A DNA stretch of 64,000 bases from Streptomyces sp. V3I8 (GCF_030817535.1 NZ_JAUSZL010000002.1:310001-374000); one strand, 5' to 3'; numbered from the stretch's first letter, positions 8,669 through 17,105 are shown. Translations and numbers: made by a program. The notes: generated from the sequence alone by a model not told the origin.

Positions 8669-9628
8669 TCACCGCGGCTCGGCCGGTTCCTCCTTCTTGC
8701 TCAGGGCGTTCAGCTCGGCGGTGAACTGCGCTCCCGCGAGCAGCGCGAGGTTGGACAGCCACAGCCAGATGAGGAAGACCACCGCACCCGCGAGAGACCC
8801 GTACAGCTTGCTGTAGGTACCGAGCGCGGAGGCGTACAGGGCGAAGCCCGCGGAGACGGTGAGCCACAGACCGGCCGCCAGCAGCCCGCCGGGCAGGCTG
8901 TGTCTGCGGCGCTTGGCCGGCGCGGGTCCGGTGTGGAACACGATGATCACCAGCAGCAGCACCAGGCACATCAGGACCGGCCAGCGCAGCAGGTTCCAGA
9001 CCCGGGCGGCCACCGCGTCGAGGCCGAGGAGGTGGCCGAAGGTCTCGGCGAGCGGCCCGGTCAGCAGCAGGACGAGGGCGCTGACGAGGAGCAGGCCCAG
9101 GAGGGCGAGGGCGGTCAGCAGAATGCGGTGGGCCGTGTGCCACGGGGAGCGGTGGTCCGGCACGTGGTGCATACGGTGCAGGGCGCGGCGGAAGACGGCG
9201 AGATAGCTGGAGGCGGACCACAGCGCGCTCACGGTGCCGCCGCACAGCAACGTCCAGGCGGCCGAACCGTCCTGGAGCATCCGTGACAGCACGTCGTGCA
9301 GCTGGGTGCCCGACTGGTCGGGGGCGTAGGCGGTCACGTGCGCGATGAAGTTCTCGGCCGTGTCCGGGCTGATGAGGCTGAAGGCGATGACGGTGACGAG
9401 CAGGGAGGGCAGGACCGCCAGGATGGAGTAGTAGGTGAGCGCGGCCGCGTAGTCGGAGACGTCGTCCCGCCACATCGACACAGGTGTACGCCGCAGGGCG
9501 ATTCCCCAGGCCGCGGGGACTCGATTGCCCCGTGGACTCGGACGCAGGACGTGCGAACCGGGCCCGGTGACGGCGGGACCTGTGACGGCGGCGGGGGCCG
9601 TGACGGCCGGACGCGGTTCAGCGGACAT
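8669..9628 (-). CDS. YihY/BrkB-family inner-membrane protein
   Basis: A 319-residue integral membrane protein of the YihY/virulence factor BrkB family. It has an N-terminal cytoplasmic stretch, then the conserved DYAAALTYYSILAVLPSLL block, about six membrane helices (for example the LLVSALVLLLTGPL and LVLLLVIIVFHTG helices), and the family motif LYGSLAGAVVFLIWLWLSN near the C-terminus. The charged tail ends KKEEPAEPR. ATG 9628 overlaps the end of the upstream AmaP-like gene by 11 bases, so it is probably the last gene of the Asp23 operon. The molecular function of the family is not settled. Confidence 0.88.
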   Translation of the reverse strand: MSAEPRPAVTAPAAVTGPAVTGPGSHVLRPSPRGNRVPAAWGIALRRTPVSMWRDDVSDYAAALTYYSILAVLPSLLVTVIAFSLISPDTAENFIAHVTAYAPDQSGTQLHDVLSRMLQDGSAAWTLLCGGTVSALWSASSYLAVFRRALHRMHHVPDHRSPWHTAHRILLTALALLGLLLVSALVLLLTGPLAETFGHLLGLDAVAARVWNLLRWPVLMCLVLLLVIIVFHTGPAPAKRRRHSLPGGLLAAGLWLTVSAGFALYASALGTYSKLYGSLAGAVVFLIWLWLSNLALLAGAQFTAELNALSKKEEPAEPR

Positions 9629-10199
9629 GTCGCCTACTGTGCGGGCGCGTGGAGAAGCGGACGCGGGTGCCCACCTCGTACGGAGTGAGGGCGGCCTCCG
9701 TCTGGGCGGCGAGCCGGACGAGGGCAGGCAGCACGGCGGCCGGGGTGACGTCCGGCTGAAGCCGGACATGCAGGCGTACGCCCAGCCGCTTCTTCCGGGC
9801 GAGGGCCCGTGTCCGGCAGCGGGCGACACCCTCGATCGCAAGGGCCTGCCGGGTCACCGCATCCTCCAGGGCCCGGGTCCGCAGGGTGCTGCCGGGTGCG
9901 GGCAGCGGGACCGACGGACGCACTCCGCTGCGCAGCTGACGGGCGGACCACACGCCGAACAGTGCGGTCGCGGCGATCGCCCCTGCCAGGACCGAGGGTG
10001 TCCACCAGTCCGTCGTGCGCAGTTCCGCGAGCCCCTGCCGGTCGACCAGCGCGGTGCGCGGGCCGGGGTCGGGCCACCAGGCCGGAAGCCCCGTGGCCCA
10101 GGACGCCTGGGTGACGGCCAGCCAGGCACCGCCGAGCAGGAACACCAGGCCGACCGTGGCGAGAGTCATCCGATTGAGGACCGTGCGAGATCGTTCCAT
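9618..10199 (-). CDS. Membrane protein of an Asp23 operon (AmaP-like)
   Basis: A 193-residue protein with two hydrophobic helices (about residues 12-30 and 65-85) and a cytosolic C-terminal domain RLGVRLHVRLQPDVTPAAVL. This layout matches the alkaline-shock membrane anchor (AmaP-like) proteins that tether Asp23 at the membrane in Gram-positives. It lies between two Asp23-type genes and the BrkB-like gene; its ATG (10199) touches the stop of the upstream gene. Assignment rests on topology and context. Confidence 0.7.
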   Translation of the reverse strand: MERSRTVLNRMTLATVGLVFLLGGAWLAVTQASWATGLPAWWPDPGPRTALVDRQGLAELRTTDWWTPSVLAGAIAATALFGVWSARQLRSGVRPSVPLPAPGSTLRTRALEDAVTRQALAIEGVARCRTRALARKKRLGVRLHVRLQPDVTPAAVLPALVRLAAQTEAALTPYEVGTRVRFSTRPHSRRHVR

Positions 10200-11296
10200 T
10201 AATGGTTCGCCCCCTCGGGACCCGACGGGGTCGTGGTGTCGGCACTGGTCGGGAACGGTTCCTGTCCCCCGCTCTCCTCGGTCGTCGTCACTCCGGGATC
10301 CCAGGCGGGATCCGGCCGGACCTTGACGCGCAGCCGCGGTACCCGACGCAGCTCGCAGCCCGCCAGGGCCCGATGGGCCGCACGCCGCACCTCGTCGTGC
10401 GCGAGGGACCGGTCACCGAAGGCCAGGCCGGCGCGGACGGTGACGCGGTGGCGACCCACCCGCACCTTCACCGGGCCGATCCCCCGCGTCGCCCCCACGC
10501 TGTCCCTGATCAGGGAGGCCACCGCCGTGCGGTCCAGGGCGGTCCGCAGGCGGGGATCGGGAGCGGTGACGGTGAGAAGCCCGCGGTGGCCCGGGGCGAG
10601 GGCCAGGACGATCAGCAGCAGACCGAGGACGGCCACCGCCGCTACGCAGGCCATGACGGTCGGATCGCCGGGGCCTCGCTGCGAGAGCCAGTCCAGCGTC
10701 CCCGTACGCCAGGTGGCGGGCGAGCGGTGCGCGGCATGCACCAGGAGCAGGTCGACCGCCAGCGCACCGCAGACCACGGTGGCCGCCAGGGTCACCAGCA
10801 TCGTCGGCAGCCGTCGTTGCGACCACCACCGCCGGGGCGTACGCACTGCGCCGGGCGACCGGATGTTGCCGTCCACGGACGGCTCGTCCGCGAACACCTG
10901 GGACCTGGACAGCCTGTCCAGGGACACCTTGTCCAAAGGCACGGTCGCGTTGTCCAAAGGCACGGTCGCGTTGTCCAAGGGCACGGTCGCGGCCATGGCA
11001 GGCACCGGCACCAGGGCGGTGACACCGACGCGCGCCGTACTGATGTCGAGACCGGTCAACTGGTGGGTACGAGCGGTGACATGCTGCTGGAGTCGGCGCA
11101 CCGCCTCCGGCAGCGGGGCGGGGTAGGGCAGGGTCACGTCGACACTCACGTCCGCCCGGCGACCGTTCACGCCGGCCGACCCCTTCACGGCTCCGGTCCC
11201 CGGGCTCGCGGCCGCCTCGGTGGCCGCCCGCTCGGCGATCTTGCGGACGGCCTTGTCCGAGACGGTCAACGTGCCGCGCAGGCCCGCCCCGGTCAT
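10199..11296 (-). CDS. Asp23-like / DUF6286-type membrane protein
   Basis: A 365-residue protein that seems built from an N-terminal Asp23-like domain (GTLTVSDKAVRKIAERAA, then VSVDVTLPYPAPLPEAVRRL), a variable linker, two membrane helices (near 165-185 and 215-235) and a C-terminal DUF6286-like domain (VKVRVGRHRVTVRAGLAFGD). The linker carries three tandem seven-residue units (ATVPLDN type) from a 21-bp DNA repeat. It overlaps the small gene at 11293 by four bases and abuts the next gene. Together these form an envelope-stress operon; the exact role is unknown. Confidence 0.75.
   Translation of the reverse strand: MTGAGLRGTLTVSDKAVRKIAERAATEAAASPGTGAVKGSAGVNGRRADVSVDVTLPYPAPLPEAVRRLQQHVTARTHQLTGLDISTARVGVTALVPVPAMAATVPLDNATVPLDNATVPLDKVSLDRLSRSQVFADEPSVDGNIRSPGAVRTPRRWWSQRRLPTMLVTLAATVVCGALAVDLLLVHAAHRSPATWRTGTLDWLSQRGPGDPTVMACVAAVAVLGLLLIVLALAPGHRGLLTVTAPDPRLRTALDRTAVASLIRDSVGATRGIGPVKVRVGRHRVTVRAGLAFGDRSLAHDEVRRAAHRALAGCELRRVPRLRVKVRPDPAWDPGVTTTEESGGQEPFPTSADTTTPSGPEGANH
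10929..10991. repeat. Three tandem copies of a 21-bp unit inside a coding region
   Basis: Units at 10929-10949, 10950-10970 and 10971-10991; the first two are identical and the third differs at one base. The length keeps the frame and adds seven residues per copy to the linker of the Asp23/DUF6286 protein. Confidence 0.9.
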
Positions 11297-11484
11297 CGAC
11301 GGCTCCGCTCGAAGCCGTCACGCAGATCCTGGATCCGGCCCCCGCCGTCGAACCAACGGCCCGCAGCCCACCCCAGGCCGCCCAGGGCGGCCACGAGCAG
11401 GAACGCTCCGAAGCCTCCGAAGAAACCGGCGAAGGCCAGCGCCATCCCGGCGATCATCCCGACGAAACCTCTGGTCACGTCCAC
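11293..11484 (-). CDS. Small glycine-rich membrane protein (DUF2273-like)
   Basis: A 63-residue protein, mostly two hydrophobic glycine-rich segments (FVGMIAGMALAFAGFFGGF and AFLLVAALGGLGWAAG) followed by a charged tail RIQDLRDGFERSRR. Small DUF2273-type membrane proteins sit next to Asp23 genes in many Gram-positives, and this one lies between Asp23 (11534) and the Asp23/DUF6286 gene, overlapping the latter by ATGA. Function unknown, probably a membrane partner. Confidence 0.72.
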   Translation of the reverse strand: MDVTRGFVGMIAGMALAFAGFFGGFGAFLLVAALGGLGWAAGRWFDGGGRIQDLRDGFERSRR

Positions 11485-11533
11485 TCCCTGTCCTGTTCCA
11501 CCGGTCTCGAGCCCCTCGGCGTGCGACAGCCCG

Positions 11534-12034
11534 TCACTCCACGCGGGAGTCCGTCACCTGTCCCTCGCCGTCCTCCTCGGGCAGATGGACGTCATTCACC
11601 GTGACGTTCACCTCCACCACGTCCAGGCCGGTGATGCGCTCCACCGCGGAGATCACGTTCTCACGGACGTCGCGCGCCACGTCCGTGATCGGGACGCCGT
11701 ACTCCACGACCAGGTCCAGGTCGATGGCCGTCTGCCGCTCGCCGACCTCGACCTTCACTCCACGCCCGACGTTCGGCCGACCGCCCGGCACCCGGTCGCG
11801 AACGGCGCCGATGGTGCGCGACAGGCCGCCGCCCATGTCGTACACCCCCGGGATCTCCCGGGCCGCGATGCCCGCCACCTTCACCACGACGACATCCGCG
11901 ATGGACGTCCTGCCGCGGTCCGGAGCGGGCTGGCCGACCCCGGTGACACCGCCGGACAACGCCGTCGTCTGCGCTCCCGGGCTGCCCTGCGCGACCGATA
12001 CGTCCTTGCTGGTCGGTGCGGTCTGCGTGGTCAT
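11534..12034 (-). CDS. Asp23/Gls24-family envelope stress protein
   Basis: A 166-residue Asp23/Gls24 protein. The family core is clear: VVVKVAGIAAREIPGVYDM, GRGVKVEVGERQTAIDLDLVVEYG, and VRENVISAVERITGLDVVEVNV. A Thr/Ser-rich N-terminus precedes it. The ATG at 12034 has AAGGAC upstream; a longer open frame begins at 12148 but lacks a ribosome site. It heads a minus-strand operon running to the BrkB-like gene and diverges from the ECF sigma factor, which may control it. Asp23 is an abundant membrane-associated protein induced by cell-wall or alkaline stress. Confidence 0.92.
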   Translation of the reverse strand: MTTQTAPTSKDVSVAQGSPGAQTTALSGGVTGVGQPAPDRGRTSIADVVVVKVAGIAAREIPGVYDMGGGLSRTIGAVRDRVPGGRPNVGRGVKVEVGERQTAIDLDLVVEYGVPITDVARDVRENVISAVERITGLDVVEVNVTVNDVHLPEEDGEGQVTDSRVE

Positions 12035-12342
12035 GGCTTGTCCTTCTTCCTGTGGCCGGCGAATTGCTCTCACTGCGATAGACCCGCCGCGGCCGCGTCT
12101 GTGACGCGGATACCCGCAAAATCTCCGCTCAGCTGCCGCCGGCCGCACCCGCGGAGGCTCCGCGGGCGTTCAAGGAGCGGTTGGGGAGCGGTTGGGGGCG
12201 CTCGGGGAGGAGAGTCCGCTGTGCGGCATCCGTACCGGGTGCGCATCTCGAAGTGGCGCGTAGTGCTGCGTAACGGGAGGCGGCGCCGATGTGTCCAACC
12301 CTCGGAACCGAACGCTCGGAACCGGACGAGAGGAGCCACCCA

Positions 12343-12927
12343 GTGGCGGGGGCCTGCAGTCAGAATGCACCACCGGACGTCCAGGGCGAGGTCGAAGACG
12401 CCCTGCTGACGGTACGGGCCGCGGAAGGCGACGAGGACGCCTTCGCCGTGCTCGTGCAGTGTCACGCCCCCGCGCTGATACGGCTCGCCACCCGCCTGCT
12501 CGGCAACCGGGCGGAGGCCGAGGACGCCGTGCAGGACGCGTTCATCAATGCCTGGCGGCGCCTCCCGGAGTTCCACAACCGGTCGTCCTTCGGCACGTGG
12601 ATGTACCGGATCACCACCAACCGCTGTCTCAATGTGCTGCGTGCCCGCAAGCCGGTGGCGACTCTGGAGGCCGCCAGAGACGTACCGGCACCGGAGCACT
12701 CGGCTTCCCCGGCCCGGATCGCGGAGGCCCGTGACGCGGTGCGGGAGCTGCGCGAAGCCCTCGACCTGCTCTCGGTCGAACAGCGCGCCTGCTGGGTGCT
12801 GCGAGAATTGGACGGTCAGTCCTACGAATTCATCGCGGAGGCGGTCGGCATCAGCCAGGAGGCTGTGCGCGCCCGCGTCTTCCGTGCACGACGCTGCCTG
12901 ACACAAGCAATGGGGGCCTGGCGATGA
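12343..12927 (+). CDS. ECF sigma factor of the Asp23 module
   Basis: A 194-residue extracytoplasmic-function sigma factor. Region 2 is clear (LATRLLGNRAEAEDAVQDAF, then FGTWMYRITTNRCLN), as is region 4 (LSVEQRACWVLRELDGQSYE with AVGISQEAVRARVFRARR). GTG 12343 is chosen because GAGAGGAG lies at 12328-12335 with seven bases of spacing; an in-frame ATG at 12289 has none. Its stop overlaps the next start (ATGA, 12924). The neighbour carries a zinc-binding anti-sigma motif, so the pair probably forms a sigma/anti-sigma switch for this envelope-stress module. Confidence 0.92.
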   Translation: MAGACSQNAPPDVQGEVEDALLTVRAAEGDEDAFAVLVQCHAPALIRLATRLLGNRAEAEDAVQDAFINAWRRLPEFHNRSSFGTWMYRITTNRCLNVLRARKPVATLEAARDVPAPEHSASPARIAEARDAVRELREALDLLSVEQRACWVLRELDGQSYEFIAEAVGISQEAVRARVFRARRCLTQAMGAWR

Positions 12928-13613
12928 CCGCTCACACCGACCCGCCCGCCGCGCACTCCGGCGGCACGCACACCGGCGACAGCCAGGCCGACGGCGCGTA
13001 CGCCCAGGGTGCGCACGACGACGAGCGGCTGCCGTGCGGCAGGTTGCTGTCCCAGGTCTGGGACGACTGGGAGCGCGGGCCCGGCGACACCACCGACCCG
13101 CACCTGCGGACCTGCCCGCACTGCCGGCAGTCCGTCCACGGCCTCGACGAGCTGGAGTCCGCGGTCCGCGACCTGCGTGACGAGACGACGGACGTCTCCG
13201 CGTACGACACGACGCCTCTGACCCGGCGCGTCATGGACGTCGTGCGGCTCGAACTGCATCCTGGCCGACCCCTGCCTCTGGGTGAACCGGCCGAGGACCT
13301 GTGGATCATGGAGTCGGTGGCCGCACGTACCCTGCGTGCGGCTGCCGAGTCCGTGTCCGGGGTGCGGGCCGGCTCCTGCCGTCTGCTTCCGCTGCACATC
13401 TCCGACAGCACCGTCGCCGGGCCGGCGGTCGAGGTCAGCCTCGCTCTGCACGCCCCGGCCCAGGTACCGCTGCCGGAGCTCGCCGAACAGGTGCGCGGCC
13501 GGGTGCGGGAGGCCGCGGACCGGGAGTTGGGCCTGGCCATAGCGGCGGTGGACATCCGCGTCACCGACCTGATCGACACCGTGTCCGACAGCCAGGAAGG
13601 GGGTACGCGATGA
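12924..13613 (+). CDS. Putative anti-sigma factor: zinc motif fused to an Asp23-like domain
   Basis: A 229-residue protein with two parts. Residues 36-70 carry Cys38, His60, Cys64 and Cys67 (the HLRTCPHC stretch), matching the H-x3-C-x2-C pattern of zinc anti-sigma (ZAS) domains. Residues 120-222 look like a diverged Asp23 domain (MESVAARTLRAAAESVSGV, then VEVSLALHAPAQVPLPELAEQ and a DIRVTDL strand). There is no membrane helix. It overlaps the sigma factor by four bases and the next gene by four bases. I infer that it holds the sigma factor and senses through Asp23 contacts. Confidence 0.75.
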   Translation: MTAHTDPPAAHSGGTHTGDSQADGAYAQGAHDDERLPCGRLLSQVWDDWERGPGDTTDPHLRTCPHCRQSVHGLDELESAVRDLRDETTDVSAYDTTPLTRRVMDVVRLELHPGRPLPLGEPAEDLWIMESVAARTLRAAAESVSGVRAGSCRLLPLHISDSTVAGPAVEVSLALHAPAQVPLPELAEQVRGRVREAADRELGLAIAAVDIRVTDLIDTVSDSQEGGTR

Positions 13614-13969
13614 CCGCCGACGCCGCGCCCGGCGCCCTGACCGAGGAGATCGCCCGAACGGTGGAGGCCGTGCCGGGTGTGGCCTTCCTCAGGCCCGGAC
13701 TGGCCGGACGTCTGCGCTCCACCCTGCCCAGACCTCAGGAGGGCAGGGACCGGACGCCGACAGCCGGCGTACGGTTGAGCCGGACGGGCAGTGCCGGACG
13801 TTGGCACGTCGAGATCCATCTCGTCGCGCTCAGAGGGGCACGGGCACTGGACGTCGCCCGCGCCGCCCGGCGCAGCGTCGAGGCGTACCTGCTGTCCGTG
13901 CTGTCGGCGGAAGCAGCTCCCACAGCCGCTCCCGCGCACGTCACGGTGACTGTCACCGGGCGGGTTTGA
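13610..13969 (+). CDS. Small Asp23-associated protein
   Basis: A 119-residue protein coupled by ATGA overlap to the zinc-motif/Asp23 gene. It resembles a minimal Asp23-like fold: an N-terminal helix (TEEIARTVEAVPGVAFLRPG), a strand region (WHVEIHLVALRGARALDV), a helix ending SVEAYL, and a final strand HVTVTVTGRV. No membrane segment. It is the last gene of the plus-strand arm of the stress module. The family call rests on this pattern and on context. Confidence 0.65.
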   Translation: MTADAAPGALTEEIARTVEAVPGVAFLRPGLAGRLRSTLPRPQEGRDRTPTAGVRLSRTGSAGRWHVEIHLVALRGARALDVARAARRSVEAYLLSVLSAEAAPTAAPAHVTVTVTGRV

Positions 13970-14147
13970 GGTTGTGCGTCAGGATATGGCCGTCGGGACG
14001 TTCACGTCGTGAGGTCGGCGTCATGAACTCTGCGTCGTGATGGTGCATGCGTACGCGCGTGCCGCGGTTGGTTCGGGCTCTGCCGTTGCCGACCGGTGCG
14101 CGGCGGTCGATCCCTGCGAGCGCGAAATCCGTCGGACAAGGAGCAGG

Positions 14148-14828
14148 ATGACAGTGCACGACGCGGCGTCCACAGCCGGATCGACAGGCTCGTACGCTCC
14201 CGCGCTGGTGACGCGACACATACCTCGCTCGGCCCGTGCCGCCGTGCTGTTCCTGCACGGCGGGACGGCCGACAGCCGTGCGCCGTCCCGGTCCTGGCAC
14301 CTCGCCGCCCTGCGCATGAAGCCCTTCGTACGGGCCGTCGCTCGTGCGGTACCGGACGACGTCCTCCTGGCGGAAGTGCGCTACCGCGTACGGGGATGGA
14401 ACGGGAAGGACGCCGACTCGCTCCTGGACGCGCGACGGGCGCTCGATGAACTCAGCGGCCTCGTCGGAGACGTTCCGGTCGTCCTGGTCGGTCACTCGAT
14501 GGGCGGCCGGGCGGCTCTGCGTGCCGCGAGTGCGCCGCGGGTCCGCGGCGTCGTGGCGCTGGCTCCTTGGTGCCCCGCCGGCGAGCCGGTGGCGCACTTG
14601 CGGGACAAGGAGGTCGCCGTGCTGCATGGAGACCGTGACCGGGTCACCGACCCTCGTTCGTCCCTGGCCTTCGTGCAGCGCGCCCGTGCCGCGGGAGCCC
14701 GGGCAACGTTCGTCGGTATGGCGGACGGTGACCACGCGATGCTGCGCCACAGCGGCGACTGGCACCGCGCCGTGGGCACCAGCACCCTCGCGATACTGTC
14801 GCGCCGACGCTGGCGCCTCACCGACTGA
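14148..14828 (+). CDS. Alpha/beta hydrolase
   Basis: A 226-residue cytosolic alpha/beta hydrolase. The nucleophile elbow is GHSMGG (Ser near residue 116), with the oxyanion strand VLFLHGG, the acid loop VLHGDRDRVTDP and the catalytic His in ADGDHAML. AAGGAGCAGG just before ATG 14148 decides the start; the frame is open further upstream but without a ribosome site. Related Streptomyces proteins are annotated as dienelactone-hydrolase-like or lysophospholipase-like; the substrate is unknown. It stands alone after the Asp23 module. Confidence 0.88.
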   Translation: MTVHDAASTAGSTGSYAPALVTRHIPRSARAAVLFLHGGTADSRAPSRSWHLAALRMKPFVRAVARAVPDDVLLAEVRYRVRGWNGKDADSLLDARRALDELSGLVGDVPVVLVGHSMGGRAALRAASAPRVRGVVALAPWCPAGEPVAHLRDKEVAVLHGDRDRVTDPRSSLAFVQRARAAGARATFVGMADGDHAMLRHSGDWHRAVGTSTLAILSRRRWRLTD

Positions 14829-14911
14829 GACCCGCTGCGTTCTTGCGTACAAGGGCTTACGCGCAGGGACTTGCGTGTAAGCACTTGCGTGTAGGAATCC
14901 GGGGGGGGGCG

Positions 14912-15658
14912 TTACCGAGGTGTCAGGACAGAGAACTCGTTGCCGTCGGGATCGGCCATCAGCAGTCGGTCCGCCTCGTCGTGGCCCGTGTCGACACGTG
15001 TCGCGCCGAGGGAGAGCAGACGGTCGATCTCCGCCTGTCGCGCATCCTTCGGGTCGCCGTCGGCAGAGGGCGCGAGGTCGAAGGTCAGTCGGTCCTTGCC
15101 CGTCCTCGGCATCAGCGGCGGACCGCCCCACGTGATCTTCGGACCACCGTGCGGCGAGCGGATCGCGGTCTCCTGGTCCTGGTCCCAGACCAGCGGGAAG
15201 CCGAGCGCCTTGCTCCAGAAATATCCGACCTCCTGCGAGCCGTCGCAGGCCAGCGCTCCGACGAAGCCGCAGTCGGCGAGGAAGTTGTTGCCCGGCCCGA
15301 TGACGCAGAACTCGTTGCCCTCGGGGTCGGCCAGCACCACATGGCCCTCTTCCGGGAGCTGACCGATGTCGATGTGCCGTGCGCCCAGTTCCAGTGCCCG
15401 GTCCACCGTACGCCGCTGGTCCTCGAGCGAGGTGCTCGTCAGATCGAAGTGCATCCGGTTCTGGTCGACCTTCCGCTCCTGGGTCGCCGTGAAACGGAGT
15501 CGGAACCCGGTGTCGTCACCGGGCAGGAGCACCAGACCGTCCCGCGAATCATCGGTCATCTCCCAACCCAGGAACCCTGACCAGAACCGCGCCAGACTCC
15601 GTGGCTGGTTCGCATGGAAGCAGAGCGCGAACAGTTGACAACCCATGACCTGGCCCAT
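14912..15658 (-). CDS. Two-domain VOC (glyoxalase-fold) protein
   Basis: A 248-residue protein made of two vicinal-oxygen-chelate modules (about 5-122 and 130-248). Each ends with the family signature: VVLADPEGNEFCVI in the first and LLMADPDGNEFSVL in the second. Internal motifs such as FWSGFLGWEMTDDSRDG and FWSKALGFPLVWDQDQ repeat the same pattern. Such proteins serve as antibiotic-binding resistance proteins, glyoxalases or dioxygenases; nothing here selects one. Two starts are possible, ATG 15658 or ATG 15646. Confidence 0.85.
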   Translation of the reverse strand: MGQVMGCQLFALCFHANQPRSLARFWSGFLGWEMTDDSRDGLVLLPGDDTGFRLRFTATQERKVDQNRMHFDLTSTSLEDQRRTVDRALELGARHIDIGQLPEEGHVVLADPEGNEFCVIGPGNNFLADCGFVGALACDGSQEVGYFWSKALGFPLVWDQDQETAIRSPHGGPKITWGGPPLMPRTGKDRLTFDLAPSADGDPKDARQAEIDRLLSLGATRVDTGHDEADRLLMADPDGNEFSVLTPR

Positions 15659-16462
15659 CTCCGATCCACCGGCTGACCACTATCGACTTTCGGCCGGACA
15701 CCGACGTCAGCCCTCGCGCCGGAGCATAGGGGTGCACGGCCGTCACCCGCACCCGAGTTTCCGTCGGCAGCCGGGGCCGCGCGGCGTGGACCACGTCCTC
15801 CGGAAGGGCGCCGACGACGTGCAGACGCAGTTTCCTGCCGTGCGAGGTGATGGTGAGCAGGTCGCCCGCGCGGGCCCCGGTGGCCAGGACCCGGAGGTCC
15901 CCGCTGTCCCCCGCCATTGCGGTGAGTCCGGCGGTGTCGAGCGCACGCGCCGCGGACGGGTCCGGCGCCGCCGCACGCAGCCGGGCGCCGTCACCGTCGC
16001 CGTCGACGCCGACACCGACGGGGCTCGCGATGCCGTACCGGTCGCCGGTGGTCGCGCTCGTCGGGTCGACGCGCAACTGCCGTACGCCGACGGTTCCGCG
16101 CACGCCGGGCACCCGGGTCGGCCGCTCGGCGATGTGGGGGGCGCGGCCCGCGCCGAGGTAGGAGTCGTCGGCGCCGACCTGCCCTCGACGGCCTCCTCGG
16201 TGAGCGCCGCGAGCGCGGCCAGGACGGTGGCGGCGAGCAGCACGTCGAGTCCGGCGGCACCCGGCACCAGTCCATGGTGCGCGGTCCCGCGTACTGCGGT
16301 GGGCGCGCGTCTCCCGCTCGACTCGCCGGCCTCCTCCCCCCGTACGGCCCGCGCCGTATGGGGGCGTCCGTTCGCGTCCCGTAATCTTCCGGAACGGCCT
16401 GGCGCGACGAGGCCGGTGCCCGCAGGGCCGCTCGCCGGAGCTGCTCGGGAGTTGTTCGAGGA
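15659..16462 (-). pseudogene. Possible frameshifted gene relic in an 800-bp gap
   Basis: No intact gene spans this gap. On the minus strand two stretches look coding but lie in different frames. About 16270-16180 reads GLDVLLAATVLAALAALTEE, like a membrane helix, in one frame. About 16170-15700 reads on in another, with AVTAVHPYAP-like and VRQLRVDPTSATTGDRYG segments. A membrane helix followed by an extracytoplasmic domain would fit a decayed transporter or permease, but I cannot name it. It could also be chance openness of GC-rich DNA. Confidence 0.35.
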
Positions 16463-17011
16463 CTACTCGGGAGGTTCGAGCATGGGCTCGCCGCAGGACT
16501 GGCATTCGGCGTACACGTCGAGGTCGTTGAGTATCTCGGCGTACTCGGGGTGGCCCTTGAGGGCGGCCACGGCGGCGAGCAGGTAGCCTGTCGTGCTCTG
16601 GTCGTGCTCACCGGCGGCCAGTGTTTCCGCCAGGAGGGCCAGGGCCTCGGGAAGGGCTCGGCGGTAGGCGTCCGCGATGTCGTCGGGCAGGTCGGCGGGG
16701 ACCTCTCCGAGTTCGCCGGAGCAGATGGCCACGAGGCCGACGACGTAGAGGTGGTCGTCGCGCTCCGACCGGGCCGGGGGAAGGCCGCGCGCGATGGCTA
16801 CGAGGTGGGGTACGGCGGCGTAGGCGGCGGGCCAGGCGGTGCCCTCGGAGCACAGGTACGGCCACAGGTCGGTGAAGCGCTCGCCGTCCGTGGGGTCGGC
16901 GGTCAGGTGGCGCAGCTCGTCCGGGATGAAGGGGGCGTCCGGCGCGCCCTGCCCTCCCGACCAGCCGCGGTGGTCGAGGGCGGGCCAGCGGGGGTCGTCC
17001 AAAGAGATCAT
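16463..17011 (-). CDS. Hypothetical protein with helical-repeat character
   Basis: A 182-residue acidic soluble protein. It is mostly helical, with an Ala/Leu-rich pattern (AAYAAVPHLVAIARGLP, then ALPEALALLAETLAAGEH) that suggests HEAT-like repeats, and it ends with a CxxC pair in AECQSCGEPM that could bind zinc. Similar Streptomyces proteins have no assigned function; some HEAT-like proteins of this size act as toxin-immunity partners, but no toxin lies nearby. It diverges from the DGPF/ECF42-like pair. Confidence 0.65.
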   Translation of the reverse strand: MISLDDPRWPALDHRGWSGGQGAPDAPFIPDELRHLTADPTDGERFTDLWPYLCSEGTAWPAAYAAVPHLVAIARGLPPARSERDDHLYVVGLVAICSGELGEVPADLPDDIADAYRRALPEALALLAETLAAGEHDQSTTGYLLAAVAALKGHPEYAEILNDLDVYAECQSCGEPMLEPPE

Positions 17012-17078
17012 GGGCGAGAGTCTGACGGGCCCGTCGGACCGGTGTCCGAAGGTTCGGGAGAAAAAGTTCCTGCCGTGA

Positions 17079-17105
17079 TGTCGAGAACGCGTGGCCGGCT
17101 CCGTC
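17079..17105 (+). promoter_or_regulatory. Putative ECF42-type promoter (TGTCGA-N17-CGTC)
   Basis: TGTCGA at 17079-17084 and CGTC at 17102-17105 are separated by 17 bases, about 50 bases upstream of the DGPF start. Published ECF42 work in Streptomyces venezuelae described TGTCGA at -35 and CG[A/T]C at -10, as I recall it. The match suggests that the sigma factor downstream drives its own operon. Confidence 0.6.

Noticed and set aside
10929..10991. Possible CRISPR-like repeats
   Set aside because: The units are contiguous with no spacers and lie in frame inside a gene. The same holds for the other short repeats in the window.
12304..12323. Repeated GGAACC as an ECF -35 box for the Asp23-module sigma factor
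   Set aside because: No suitable -10 follows at 16-17 bases, and the boxes are too close to the ribosome site.
10202..12409. A 735-codon plus-strand frame across the Asp23 operon
   Set aside because: Antisense to four well-supported genes and without any domain.
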